Below are positions 44,616 to 53,686 of a DNA stretch of 64,000 nt, piece after piece (position 1 is the first letter of the stretch; each line of letters begins with the position of its first letter). Origin of the DNA: Gammaproteobacteria bacterium (lineage in GTDB: Bacteria > Pseudomonadota > Gammaproteobacteria > Steroidobacterales > Steroidobacteraceae); the NCBI GenBank assembly GCA_025359565.1, contig JANYFY010000032.1:47319-111318 (forward strand). Reading direction: 5' to 3'. Under the pieces are notes generated by a model that saw only the letters and a list, made by a program, of their open reading frames with translations, was not told the origin of the DNA and ran no database searches. Position numbers and translations under genes: made by a program.

Positions 44616-46754
44616 ATGAGTATTAATTCGTCTTGGGTTCTATCGTTAAGTATCTCTTGGGGACTGTTAAGTCCCTTGTCCGCGCGGGCTGCAAGCCGTT
44701 CTTTTGAAGAGCCCGCGTTGGATGAAATCATCGTGACCGCTACCCTGCGAGCGGTACCGCAAATCAATTTATCGAGCAGCGTATCGGTACTAGATGCCGC
44801 CACTCTGCGCGATGCAGGCCAGCAGCATTTTGAAGAAGTACTTGCCTTAGTACCTAACCTTAATTGGGCGGGAGATACTTCGCGGCCGCGTTATTTTCAA
44901 ATCCGCGGTGTGGGTGAGTTAGAACAATATCAAGGCGCACCCAACCCTTCAGTGGGGTTTTTAATCGACGATATCGACTTTAGCGGACTGGGTGGCGTGG
45001 CGACGCTGTTCGATGTAGATCACATTGAGGTACTGCGCGGACCCCAAGGGACTTTGTACGGCGCTAATGCGCTGGCCGGTTTGATTTATGTACAAAGTGC
45101 GGAGCCTTCCGACAAATTCGGCACGCGCGCAGAAGTCGACGTCGGCGGTTATAACACTCGCTCCTTAGGGGCTGTTGTTACTGGGCCTATTGACGCCGCA
45201 AATTCCACGTTCAGGCTTGCCGCCCAGCGCTCGACCAGCGATGGGTACTACCGCAATGCTTATCTGAATCGCCACGATACAAATCGGCGCGATGAATTGA
45301 CGCTGCGCACTCGCTGGCGCTATCAACCCAACGATCAGATGCGGGTGGATTTGAGTTTATTACGCGTGGAAATCAACAATGGCTATGATGCGTGGTCCAT
45401 CGATAATACGCGCACGACTCTGTCTGATAATCCTAGCGCTGATCGTCAATATTCCACAGGTCTCTCGACGCGCATGGTCTGTGCTTGCGTCGGCTCTTGG
45501 ACTCTCACCGCAATCGGTACCTATGCTGATACGCAAGTTCTCTACGGTTACGATGGCGACTGGGGCAATCCGTTACGTTGGGCGCCTTACACCTATCAGT
45601 ACACCGATGTGCAAACTCGCGTGCGCTCTAGCCGAAGCCTTGAACTACGTTTGGGCGAAGCGCTGGCGCCGGGTTTCTCGCCACGACCTCAGTTTGCCTG
45701 GGTTGCGGGTATCTACGCATTTGAACTACACGAAGCTTTTAACGATATTAATAATGGCCTGTATATCGATCCTACCAATAGCGTGAATAACATCGACACC
45801 CACAGCACGCTTAGTAGCCAATATCGTTCACGCAATGGGGCGCTGTTCGGACAATTCGATGGTGCCATTAATCGCTTACACTGGTCAGCAGGCTTACGAG
45901 CCGAGCGGCGCACGACTCGCTATGCTGATCTTAGCGACGATGGGTTTACCAATGATTTTCGACCCGCAGACAATCTATGGGGCGGTCATTTCTCGCTGGA
46001 TCAGTCGATAGCACCACAACAACATCTGTATGCGCTAGTGTCACGCGGGTATAAGGCGGGCGGCTTTAACTTGAGCCAAAAAATTAACGCTGATCAGAGG
46101 ATTTTTACTCCAGAGTCGGTGTGGAACGTTGAATTCGGGTACAAAGCTCAGCTCGGCGGTAGTGTGCGAATAGACTCATCGGTATTTTATATGCAGCGTA
46201 GTGCGCCGCAACTAAAGACCAGTGAGCAACTTCAAACTAACGATCCCAATAGTTTCACGTATTACACGGGCAACGCTAGAAGCGGTTACATCTACGGTCT
46301 TGAGAATACGCTTACCTGGGCGTTCTCGTCTAATCTCGAACTCGGAAGCTCGTTGGGTTGGCTGCAATCGCGCTACCACGGCTTTATACAAAACGGCGCG
46401 CTATTGCCGGACCGGGCACTCGCCTCTTCTCCGGATTGGCAAGCCGCTGCGCATCTCACCTGGCGTGATCCACGTGGACTCTTTGCTCGAGTAGATATTA
46501 CAGGCAGCGGAGCGTTTTACTACGACATGCCGCCCAATTTCACACGCTCGAGTCCCTACGGACTGTTAAACGTCAAACTGGGATGGGAAACGGAAAAAAT
46601 CTCTGCTTACATTGGGGGTCGAAACATATTCGACAAAAATTACACCGTACGAGGTTTTTACTTTGCCGATGAGCCGCCTGCCTTTATTAACAAGCTCTAT
46701 ACCCAGCTAGGGGATCCGCGCAATTTTGGGCTTCATGTCACCGTTCATTACTGA
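44616..46754 (+). CDS. TPP-regulated TonB-dependent receptor (thiamine or precursor uptake)
   Basis: A 712-residue protein from ATG 44616, four bases after the riboswitch and its GGAGGGAG site; the open frame back to 44562 is aptamer sequence. It has a signal peptide ending near ARA, a TonB box-like LDEIIVTATL, a plug (YFQIRGVGELEQ; DVDHIEVLRGPQGTLYGANA) and a beta-barrel ending in FGLHVTVHY. Riboswitch control indicates that the cargo is thiamine, thiamine phosphate or a precursor such as the pyrimidine moiety. Receptors of this type are known from Xanthomonadales and Alteromonadales. It ends one base before the convergent pbpG stop. Confidence 0.92.
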   Translation: MSINSSWVLSLSISWGLLSPLSARAASRSFEEPALDEIIVTATLRAVPQINLSSSVSVLDAATLRDAGQQHFEEVLALVPNLNWAGDTSRPRYFQIRGVGELEQYQGAPNPSVGFLIDDIDFSGLGGVATLFDVDHIEVLRGPQGTLYGANALAGLIYVQSAEPSDKFGTRAEVDVGGYNTRSLGAVVTGPIDAANSTFRLAAQRSTSDGYYRNAYLNRHDTNRRDELTLRTRWRYQPNDQMRVDLSLLRVEINNGYDAWSIDNTRTTLSDNPSADRQYSTGLSTRMVCACVGSWTLTAIGTYADTQVLYGYDGDWGNPLRWAPYTYQYTDVQTRVRSSRSLELRLGEALAPGFSPRPQFAWVAGIYAFELHEAFNDINNGLYIDPTNSVNNIDTHSTLSSQYRSRNGALFGQFDGAINRLHWSAGLRAERRTTRYADLSDDGFTNDFRPADNLWGGHFSLDQSIAPQQHLYALVSRGYKAGGFNLSQKINADQRIFTPESVWNVEFGYKAQLGGSVRIDSSVFYMQRSAPQLKTSEQLQTNDPNSFTYYTGNARSGYIYGLENTLTWAFSSNLELGSSLGWLQSRYHGFIQNGALLPDRALASSPDWQAAAHLTWRDPRGLFARVDITGSGAFYYDMPPNFTRSSPYGLLNVKLGWETEKISAYIGGRNIFDKNYTVRGFYFADEPPAFINKLYTQLGDPRNFGLHVTVHY

Positions 46755-46755
46755 A

Positions 46756-47634
46756 TTAGCGCATTGAAACTCGCGAGCGACGTAGGTCACCGCCCGCTTC
46801 CATCCAATTCTTGATGCGTTTGGCATCTGCCACGCGTGTGTATTTGCCAAAGGAGTCGAGCAACACAATCACTACCGAACGGCCGCGAATCACAGCCTCC
46901 ATCACTAGGCATTTGCCTGCCTCAGAAATATAACCAGTTTTTTGCACAATAATATTCCAGGCAGGATTAGCCACCAAATTATCGGTATTGCGAAATTCAA
47001 TAGTGCGGCGATCCACGCGAACCGCGTAACGCCTATCGGTGGAATAGGCTCGGATGGTTGGACTGTATGACGCCGCTATTACTAATTTTGACAAGTCTTC
47101 GGGACTTGCCACGTTTTCACTCGATAGTCCGTTTGAATCAACAAACCGTGTATTCACCATACCGAGTGCTGCCGCTTTGGCATTCATGGCTGACACTAGC
47201 GCCGTCATCCCACCCGGATAGTGGTTGCCCAAGGTATGCGCGGCGCGATTTTCTGACGACATCAACGCCAAATGCATCAAATCACCTCGCGTCATGACGG
47301 CACCGACCCGCAGACGTGAAAATGTACTTTTCTTAACATCGCGATCCGCAACGGTAATTTGAATACGCTCGCCCAGCGGCTGTTTAGCATCCAGTACCAC
47401 GATAGCGGTCATTAATTTGGTGATTGACGCGATGGGCATAGCGACGTCCGCCAGCCGTGAATAAATAACTGACGAATCCGCCTTGTCCATAATCAATACG
47501 GAACCCGACTTCAAGTTCAGATTAAGCGGCACTTTGGCCACACTCGGCAAAGAAACACCTGCTATCAGCAGCGCCGTAATACACAGCGTAACCGTCTTTA
47601 CTCGAGAACTTGCAATCATTGCGTTACCTAACAT
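46756..47634 (-). CDS. pbpG: D-alanyl-D-alanine endopeptidase PBP7/8
   Basis: A 292-residue exported protein (signal peptide to about residue 33). The penicillin-binding serine-peptidase motifs are in place: SxxK as SITK (Ser70, Lys73), SxN as SEN at 127-129, and KTG at 232-234. The length and lack of a C-terminal amphipathic anchor fit PbpG (S11 family) rather than DacA. It cleaves peptide cross-links in murein in the periplasm. It lies in the same orientation as a diguanylate cyclase and envC, with a 53-bp gap. Confidence 0.9.
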   Translation of the reverse strand: MLGNAMIASSRVKTVTLCITALLIAGVSLPSVAKVPLNLNLKSGSVLIMDKADSSVIYSRLADVAMPIASITKLMTAIVVLDAKQPLGERIQITVADRDVKKSTFSRLRVGAVMTRGDLMHLALMSSENRAAHTLGNHYPGGMTALVSAMNAKAAALGMVNTRFVDSNGLSSENVASPEDLSKLVIAASYSPTIRAYSTDRRYAVRVDRRTIEFRNTDNLVANPAWNIIVQKTGYISEAGKCLVMEAVIRGRSVVIVLLDSFGKYTRVADAKRIKNWMEAGGDLRRSRVSMR

Positions 47635-47687
47635 CTAATTATAACCTTCTAGTAAAACACAGACTGGTATTCGCAGACCAGTGCCAG

Positions 47688-48713
47688 TTACGCTGCGACA
47701 CTGGGCGCGCGACGTAGCTCTTTATCACGATACATTTGACGATCTGCCAAACTGCGCATATCGCGAATATCCCGACCATCTTTAGGATAATTTGCGACGC
47801 CGACACTGACGCTGCAGCGAATCATGCGCGAGCGGACATCAAGCGTGGTCTTATAGACATTATGCCGAACTCGCTTAATGACTGCTTCGGCAACTTCGGG
47901 CGAGGCTCCGGGCAACAATACCGCAAACTCATCACCGCCGATGCGCGCAGCAGTGTCGCTAGTACGGATACTACGTTGCAGTGCTTGAGCCACTAATTTG
48001 AGGGCTCCATTGCCGGCTTCATGACCATGCGCATCATTAATATCGCCAAGTTTATCCATATCAATCAGCAACAAAGAATACACACCCTTGCCGCCCTCAG
48101 AGGCGGAGTGAGTACTCTGTAAGACTTCATTAAACATCCGTTGATTAAATAGCTCGGTAAGTGCGTCGGTTTGTGCAAGATTCTCGATTCGTTCCCGTGC
48201 CTCCGTTATATCTGCTGACAACGTAGTCGCAAGGTAGGCCACCAGTAGAAACGGAGCCAATTGTCCTACGGCCCGACTTGCATAAGTTAAGGACAGTACA
48301 TCCATATCGGGCGTCGCAGCGGCGAGCAACAGATGACATAGACCTATCACTGCAATTTGCAGCAGGGTAGTGACTCGACCGAGCGTCAATGCACTTAATA
48401 TGATGGGCAATAAATACAGGTTGAGCAAGGGACTGGAGTTCTTGCCAGTAAACCACATCACGCCCGTGATAAATAACACCATTGACCAACACTCAATGGT
48501 TAACTTAATTCGGGATCCCCGCGGGAATATAGGGGCACGAAAAACTACGATCGCCACGGTGAAAGTACCCACCAGGGCGAGGACCGGCCATCCTTTAGTC
48601 ACGAGCGCTCGTGACCACACCAACACCAGTGCTGCCAGAACTAGACATAAGATCTCAATGGACCGGGTACTTCGCATTCCCTCACGATCCAACATAACCA
48701 GATACAATTCCAC
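47688..48713 (-). CDS. Membrane diguanylate cyclase (GGDEF)
   Basis: A 341-residue protein. The first 170 residues form about five transmembrane helices, a MASE-like sensor of unknown ligand. A GGDEF domain follows, with the intact active site RIGGDEF and, five residues before it, the RTSD inhibitory site (RxxD), so product feedback is expected. The enzyme makes cyclic di-GMP from two GTP. The GTG at 48713 is the first start; an ATG at 48695 is possible. No phosphodiesterase (EAL/HD-GYP) is in the window. Confidence 0.9.
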   Translation of the reverse strand: MELYLVMLDREGMRSTRSIEILCLVLAALVLVWSRALVTKGWPVLALVGTFTVAIVVFRAPIFPRGSRIKLTIECWSMVLFITGVMWFTGKNSSPLLNLYLLPIILSALTLGRVTTLLQIAVIGLCHLLLAAATPDMDVLSLTYASRAVGQLAPFLLVAYLATTLSADITEARERIENLAQTDALTELFNQRMFNEVLQSTHSASEGGKGVYSLLLIDMDKLGDINDAHGHEAGNGALKLVAQALQRSIRTSDTAARIGGDEFAVLLPGASPEVAEAVIKRVRHNVYKTTLDVRSRMIRCSVSVGVANYPKDGRDIRDMRSLADRQMYRDKELRRAPSVAA

Positions 48714-48738
48714 GACGCACTCTACAGTTCAGACACTG

Positions 48739-49872
48739 CTAAGGCTTATTTTTTAGCCACCTCTTAGCATCGACGGGCTTGCGGCCCTCACGTATTTCAA
48801 AATACAGCTGTGGAGCCGTTGCGGTGTCGCCGAACGCGGCAATGACATCTCCTGGCGCCACCCAATCCCCCACGGATTTATAGAGTACTTCGGTATGACC
48901 GTAGAGACTTAAGTATCCATTACCGTGACCTACAATCATCAATAGGCCTAAACCCTGTAACCAATCGGCGTACACCACTCGACCAAAGTAGGGAGCTCGT
49001 ACCCGTGCGGCCCGTGTAGTTTCGATGAGCACACCGTTACGTAGCGCTCCTGCTGGCGATGCCTTTAAATGTCCTGTCACCGGCCACGGCAGTCGGCCGC
49101 GCAAACTATTAAAGGGCTGCTGTGTGTCAATCGGAAAGTCTTGCAGCACTCGCTCAAGATCGGCGACTAACGACTCTACAGTTGATTCTTCACGTTTAAG
49201 CCGCGCAAGTTCTTCGTTACTACTACTAACCTGTTTTTGAAGCGTGAGCGTCGTCTCTGTACGTACAACTCGGGTTGCTTGCAGGTCTACTAATTGCAGT
49301 CGTGCTTGATTGCTCAGTATTCGCAGCTCATCGCTTTGTTTTAACACAGCGACCGCCAATTCTTTAAGGTGCGCGACTTGGCCCCTAATAGCGTCAATTC
49401 TAGAAGTTCGTTCGCGCGTCAAATATCCGTAGTAGGTAAGCGCACGGCCCGTGCTCACCGGACTAGTCTGATTAAGTAGGATTTTCAAAGGCTCTTGTCG
49501 GCCGGTCATGTAGGCAGCGCGCAAGTGACCCGCTAAAATACGGTATTGTTGATCGAGAGTGTGTTGAGTATGCAATTGATCATTCTGCAAATCGATCAGC
49601 CGTCGCTGCGTCGTTGCCTGACTGGAGCGCAACTCTTCCCACTTCTGTCGCTGATTTGCAATAAGCATTTCAATCTCGCGCAGACGTGCATATCCGGCGT
49701 CTCGCGCGCGGAGTTCATCACCAATATGATGGGTCAAATCGGCGATTCTTAGACGAATCGCCGCTAATTTAGCCTTAGCCTGTAGCGAGTCGGTTTTTTG
49801 CGCTTGGCCGATTTGTGCGCCGGCTAGGACAATTAGCGTAGTTATGCTCAACGTGAGGGCGATTCGATGCAT
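48739..49872 (-). CDS. envC: Murein hydrolase activator EnvC
   Basis: A 377-residue protein from ATG 49872 (signal peptide ending GQAQ); ATG 49884 is also possible. A long coiled coil (residues about 30-250) precedes a C-terminal LytM domain. That domain is degenerate: the zinc-binding HxxxD position reads RNGVL and the usual HLHFE is QLYFE, as expected for EnvC, which activates AmiA/AmiB amidases at the septum instead of cutting murein itself. It is divergent from the rhodanese gene, whose start is 73 bp away. Confidence 0.9.
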   Translation of the reverse strand: MHRIALTLSITTLIVLAGAQIGQAQKTDSLQAKAKLAAIRLRIADLTHHIGDELRARDAGYARLREIEMLIANQRQKWEELRSSQATTQRRLIDLQNDQLHTQHTLDQQYRILAGHLRAAYMTGRQEPLKILLNQTSPVSTGRALTYYGYLTRERTSRIDAIRGQVAHLKELAVAVLKQSDELRILSNQARLQLVDLQATRVVRTETTLTLQKQVSSSNEELARLKREESTVESLVADLERVLQDFPIDTQQPFNSLRGRLPWPVTGHLKASPAGALRNGVLIETTRAARVRAPYFGRVVYADWLQGLGLLMIVGHGNGYLSLYGHTEVLYKSVGDWVAPGDVIAAFGDTATAPQLYFEIREGRKPVDAKRWLKNKP

Positions 49873-49944
49873 ATGCTCCAGCATACAACCCTTAGGTCCG
49901 CTGCTATACTTACCGGCCTAAAAACCTTTATTGTTTGGTCGTCA

Positions 49945-50403
49945 ATGCAACAACTTCTTCAGTTTATTGCCCATCATCCGTACCTGGCTGCCGGTGCGTT
50001 AGTGGCAGCACTGCTCGTAATAGCCTATGAGATCCGGGAGCGCTTCCAAGCCTTCGCTGCTTTGAGCGCCGCACAAGCGGTTCGTCTGATGAATCAAGGC
50101 GCGTTAGTAGTCGATTTGCGGACTAAAGAGATGTTTGATGCCGGCCACATTGGCGAGGCCCGTAATATCCTGGCAAGTGATCTCGCCACTCAAGCAGATA
50201 GTTTAAAGAAATGGCGTGATAAGCCCGTGATTACTTATTGCGATCGCGGTAACACCGGGGTCGGCGCGGCACGCGCGTTGACCAAACTGGGATTCACACA
50301 GGTGTTTAATTTAAGCGGCGGGCTTGAAGCCTGGAACAAAGACAATTTACCGCTGGTAAAAACTAGCGTTGGTAAATCGAGCGGTAAAGCGGGCAGCGCA
50401 TGA
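49945..50403 (+). CDS. Membrane-anchored rhodanese-like sulfurtransferase
   Basis: A 152-residue protein from ATG 49945: one transmembrane helix (about 16-33), then a rhodanese domain with the active-site loop CDRGNTG and preceding VVDLRTKEMFDAGHIGEA. It corresponds to YibN of other Gammaproteobacteria, encoded with grxC and secB. It likely moves sulfur as a persulfide in the cytosol or at the membrane. The stop overlaps grxC by 4 bp (ATGA). The frame is open to 49867, but that part overlaps envC. Confidence 0.9.
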   Translation: MQQLLQFIAHHPYLAAGALVAALLVIAYEIRERFQAFAALSAAQAVRLMNQGALVVDLRTKEMFDAGHIGEARNILASDLATQADSLKKWRDKPVITYCDRGNTGVGAARALTKLGFTQVFNLSGGLEAWNKDNLPLVKTSVGKSSGKAGSA

Positions 50404-50666
50404 CGACGCCTGAGATCACTGTCTACATGAACGGCTGGTGTGGCTATTGCCAACGGGCTTTAGGTCTATTAGCGTCGAAGAATGTAGGCGTTAAGGAAAT
50501 TAATGTCGAGGATGATTTAAAGTTTCGCGAGGAAATGTTTAAACGCAGTAATGCGCGTACCGTTCCACAAATTTTTATTGGTGGGCGTCATATTGGTGGT
50601 TGCGACAATCTTGTCGCACTCGATCTTAGCGGTGAGCTAGATCGAATATTAAATCAGGGGGCTTGA
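50400..50666 (+). CDS. grxC: Glutaredoxin 3
   Basis: An 88-residue glutaredoxin with the CGYC active site near residue 14, the cis-Pro turn (ARTVPQIFIGG) and the GG motif (HIGGCDNL). It reduces disulfides and glutathionylated proteins using glutathione. Coupled by overlap to both neighbours, yibN-like upstream and secB downstream (TGATG). Confidence 0.94.
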   Translation: MTTPEITVYMNGWCGYCQRALGLLASKNVGVKEINVEDDLKFREEMFKRSNARTVPQIFIGGRHIGGCDNLVALDLSGELDRILNQGA

Positions 50667-51145
50667 TGAACGAGGTTAGAACGGAAGGACAAGAAACCAC
50701 TGTGGGTGGTGTACAAGTTAGCCTTCAAAGTGTGTATTTGAAAGACTGTTCTTACGAGTCACCGAATGGACCGCGACTGCCTAATAATCAAGCCTGGGAG
50801 CCTAAGTTTCAGCTCAATATGAACACCACTGCTGAGGAGTTAGCCGCGGATGTGCGAGAAGTGTTGCTGACTATTACCCTTGAAGCGAAACAAGGCGAGG
50901 CGACTTTATATCTTGTGGAAGTAAAACAAGCCGGGGTGTTCACCATTGCCGGCGCAACGGTAGAGGATTTAAAGCGTTTGATTGGTAGCTTTTGTCCGAG
51001 TGTGCTATTTCCCTATGCGCGGGAAGTCATTTCGGACTTGATCGTTAAAGGCGGATTTCCGAATTTTCTGTTGCCGTTGGTCAATTTCGACGCATTGTTC
51101 GCACAGGCGGCGGCGGAAGCCCCTCAACCCGGTCTGGTTAACTAG
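50666..51145 (+). CDS. secB: Protein-export chaperone SecB
   Basis: A 159-residue acidic protein with the SecB core (VSLQSVYLKDCSYESPNGP; QLNMNTTAEE; SFCPSVLFPYAREVISDLIVKGGFPNFLLPLVNFDALFAQ). As a homotetramer it holds preproteins unfolded and delivers them to SecA. ATG 50666 overlaps the grxC stop; the TTG just upstream is not preferred. It is followed 9 bp later by gpsA. Confidence 0.95.
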   Translation: MNEVRTEGQETTVGGVQVSLQSVYLKDCSYESPNGPRLPNNQAWEPKFQLNMNTTAEELAADVREVLLTITLEAKQGEATLYLVEVKQAGVFTIAGATVEDLKRLIGSFCPSVLFPYAREVISDLIVKGGFPNFLLPLVNFDALFAQAAAEAPQPGLVN

Positions 51146-51154
51146 GCCAAGCAA

Positions 51155-52192
51155 TTGCGCGCCCTTAAGCCGCTTACCAGTCCGATGGCGGTCATTGGTG
51201 CGGGCTCCTGGGGGACTGCACTTGCGGTCCAACTTGCGCGGGAAGGACACCCCACCTCATTGTGGGGGCGCGATAGCACTCAATTGCACGCTATGCGGGA
51301 ACTTGGGTGCAACACACGGTATTTGCCGGATGCGAAATTTCCGCCCCTTTTAAAAGTTGAAGGAAATTTGGGGGAAGCTCTCAGAGGCGCACGCGATGTC
51401 TTGATAGTCGTTCCCTCGCATGCCTTCCGTAGCACTTTAACTCTTGTTAAACCTCTCCTAGGCGATACTCGCGTCGCATGGGCCACCAAGGGTTTCGATG
51501 CCGCGGGACTATTGCCCCACCAGGTAGCCGGCGAAATCCTTGGGCTGCGTCCCGCTGCGGTGTTATCAGGCCCGACCTTCGCCCGCGAAGTCGGGCTTGG
51601 CTTACCGACCGCCATGAGCATCGCATCGACTGACCTTAAGTTCGCTCACGACCTCGCACAGAGCCTTACCGGTCCTAGTTTTCGCGCTTATACCCAATCT
51701 GACATTATGGGCGTAGAAGTTGGCGGTGCAGTTAAAAACGTAGTTGCCATCGGTGCCGGGATAGCCGACGGCTTAAAGTACGGCGCCAATACTCGAGTGG
51801 CGTTAATCACCCGAGGCCTTGCCGAGATGATGCGGCTCGGCGTCAAGCTCGGGGCTCATCGGGACACCTTCATGGGGCTGGCGGGATTGGGCGATTTGGT
51901 GCTGACCTGTACCGACGACCAATCGCGTAACCGACGCTTTGGCATGGCGCTTGGAATCGGTCATTCTCGGGAAATCGCCGAGGCTGCAATCGACCAAGTT
52001 GTTGAAGGCATTCCCGCCGCCAGTGCCGTACAAAGGGTGGCGACTCGCTTAAAAGTTGAAATGCCAATTTGCGGAGAAGTTTATCGCGTCGTATATGAAG
52101 GCCGAGCTATTCGTGATGCAGTTCAAGCCTTGATGGGTCGAGAAGTGCGTTCGGAAGTGGAATTAGCAACAGCGGATTTAATCGCGCAATAG
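51155..52192 (+). CDS. gpsA: Glycerol-3-phosphate dehydrogenase [NAD(P)+]
   Basis: A 345-residue protein with the N-terminal dinucleotide motif GAGSWGTALA, GPTFAREVGLGLPTA, the catalytic lysine in GGAVKNVVAIGAGIADG, and TCTDDQSRNRRFG. It reduces dihydroxyacetone phosphate to sn-glycerol-3-phosphate for phospholipid synthesis. TTG 51155 gives ten extra residues; ATG 51185 starts directly before the nucleotide-binding strand, so the true start is uncertain. It ends 3 bp from the convergent trmL stop. Confidence 0.95.
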   Translation: MRALKPLTSPMAVIGAGSWGTALAVQLAREGHPTSLWGRDSTQLHAMRELGCNTRYLPDAKFPPLLKVEGNLGEALRGARDVLIVVPSHAFRSTLTLVKPLLGDTRVAWATKGFDAAGLLPHQVAGEILGLRPAAVLSGPTFAREVGLGLPTAMSIASTDLKFAHDLAQSLTGPSFRAYTQSDIMGVEVGGAVKNVVAIGAGIADGLKYGANTRVALITRGLAEMMRLGVKLGAHRDTFMGLAGLGDLVLTCTDDQSRNRRFGMALGIGHSREIAEAAIDQVVEGIPAASAVQRVATRLKVEMPICGEVYRVVYEGRAIRDAVQALMGREVRSEVELATADLIAQ

Positions 52193-52195
52193 CGG

Positions 52196-52669
52196 CTAGC
52201 CGCGTGGTGCTTGGCCCGTAAAGCTCAATTGGCGCCATACCTCGTAAGCCATAATTGCCACCGTATTGGATAGATTAAGGCTCCGACTCTTAGGTTGCAT
52301 GGGGATGTACAAGGATTGCAAATCTTCTTTGGTGCGCATGACAGCTGCCGATAAGCCGCGAGTCTCGGGGCCAAATAAGAATGCATCGCCGCTGCGATAC
52401 TCAACCTGGCTGTAACACCGATTTCCGCTGGTTTCGACCGCAAACCAGCGTGCGCCGGCAAGTTCCATGATGCAGGCGTTTAGGTTCTCGTGAACCTTCA
52501 CCGCCGCAAGATCATGGTAATCCAGGCCTGAACGTTGTAAATGTTTATTGTCCAACGAGAAACCAAGTGGTTTCACCAGATGCAATGTCGCGCCGCAGTT
52601 AGCGGCAAGGCGAATGGAATTACCCGTATTGGGAGGGATTTCAGGTTCAAATAATACGAGGTGGAACAT
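52196..52669 (-). CDS. trmL: tRNA (cytidine/uridine(34)-2'-O)-methyltransferase TrmL
   Basis: A 157-residue SPOUT methyltransferase from ATG 52669: FHLVLFEPEIPPNTGNSIRLAAN at the start, FGPETRGLSAAV in the middle and the knot region IPMQPKSRSLNLSNTVAIMAYEVWRQ at the end. It methylates the wobble base of tRNA-Leu isoacceptors using S-adenosylmethionine. Its first 23 bp overlap the end of the mechanosensitive channel gene. Confidence 0.93.
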   Translation of the reverse strand: MFHLVLFEPEIPPNTGNSIRLAANCGATLHLVKPLGFSLDNKHLQRSGLDYHDLAAVKVHENLNACIMELAGARWFAVETSGNRCYSQVEYRSGDAFLFGPETRGLSAAVMRTKEDLQSLYIPMQPKSRSLNLSNTVAIMAYEVWRQLSFTGQAPRG

Positions 52670-53666
52670 ATACAAATTCTATACCCGCGCGATGAAATTC
52701 TTCGAGGATACGGAAATTGATGGCTTGCTGGATATCCAGTAAGGGGTGCTCGCCCGGTTGCTGTACGAAGTAAGATAGTTCGAAAAGCAGAGCGGTTTCG
52801 CCGAATGTTTTTAAATGGCAGCGCTCAAAACGCACATGCGCTTGTTCGCGCACAATATCTTCGACCAGTTTAGAAATGGTTTTTAGTTTTTCTCCCGCTG
52901 TCGTGTAGGAGACGCGTAAAACGGCTAAGGCTCGCAGCTCCATTGCCCGACCGAAATTACGGACGCGACTTTTTAAAATGTCGGCGTTAGAAAGAATAAT
53001 TTGTTCGCCGGCATCACTACGTAGACGAGTGGTCTTGATACCAATGTGTTCAACTACTCCGGTAAAGGCGTCGATCGTCAACGTGTCGCCAATAAAAAAG
53101 GGTTTGTCTAAAGCAATCGAGAGGGACGCAAAAAGATCACCTAGAACATTTTGTAAAGCTAGAGCTACCGCCACGCCACCAACCCCTAGTCCTGCGAGGA
53201 GCGCCGTGATGTTCACGCCAAGGTTATCTAGGGCGACTAATATCAGCACGGACCAAATCAAAGTCCCAGCGACTAATTTGATGATACCGAGCGAACCCGC
53301 CAGAGTGCGATCAATGCCGCGCTCGCGTTCCTTAATTTCTAAATAAAAACGGACCGTCCGGCCGGCCCACAAACCTATTTGCAGGAATATAAGTACTAGC
53401 ACCACGCAGGATACGACATGCTGTATTTTTGACGGAAGATTTAAGTTCTGTTCGGCCGCAAAAAGAGCTACCCCAATGAACAGAAATGGTTTGGTATTGC
53501 CAATTAAATAGGCAATCAAACGGATCGGTGTTGGATGATTAATAGATTCGTATTGCCGGTAACGACCCGCCAATCGACGTAGCAGCCACAAGCCGACCCA
53601 CACAGCGCTAGCAAACGCGGCTGCGCTTAACCATTCAGTGGTGGAAATAAGATTAAGGGCTTGCAT
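52647..53666 (-). CDS. MscS-family mechanosensitive channel
   Basis: A 339-residue protein from ATG 53666. Four or so hydrophobic helices lead into the pore-lining segment LLAGLGVGGVAVALALQNVLGDLFASLSIALDKPF and the beta domain GVVEHIGIKTTRLRSDAGEQIILSNADILKSRVRNFGR. Such channels release solutes on hypo-osmotic shock. The open frame to 53747 would overlap ntrC and is not used. It lies 20 bp after ntrC on the same strand. Confidence 0.9.
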   Translation of the reverse strand: MQALNLISTTEWLSAAAFASAVWVGLWLLRRLAGRYRQYESINHPTPIRLIAYLIGNTKPFLFIGVALFAAEQNLNLPSKIQHVVSCVVLVLIFLQIGLWAGRTVRFYLEIKERERGIDRTLAGSLGIIKLVAGTLIWSVLILVALDNLGVNITALLAGLGVGGVAVALALQNVLGDLFASLSIALDKPFFIGDTLTIDAFTGVVEHIGIKTTRLRSDAGEQIILSNADILKSRVRNFGRAMELRALAVLRVSYTTAGEKLKTISKLVEDIVREQAHVRFERCHLKTFGETALLFELSYFVQQPGEHPLLDIQQAINFRILEEFHRAGIEFVYVPPRII

Positions 53667-53686
53667 AGCCCTAGGATTATAAACTG

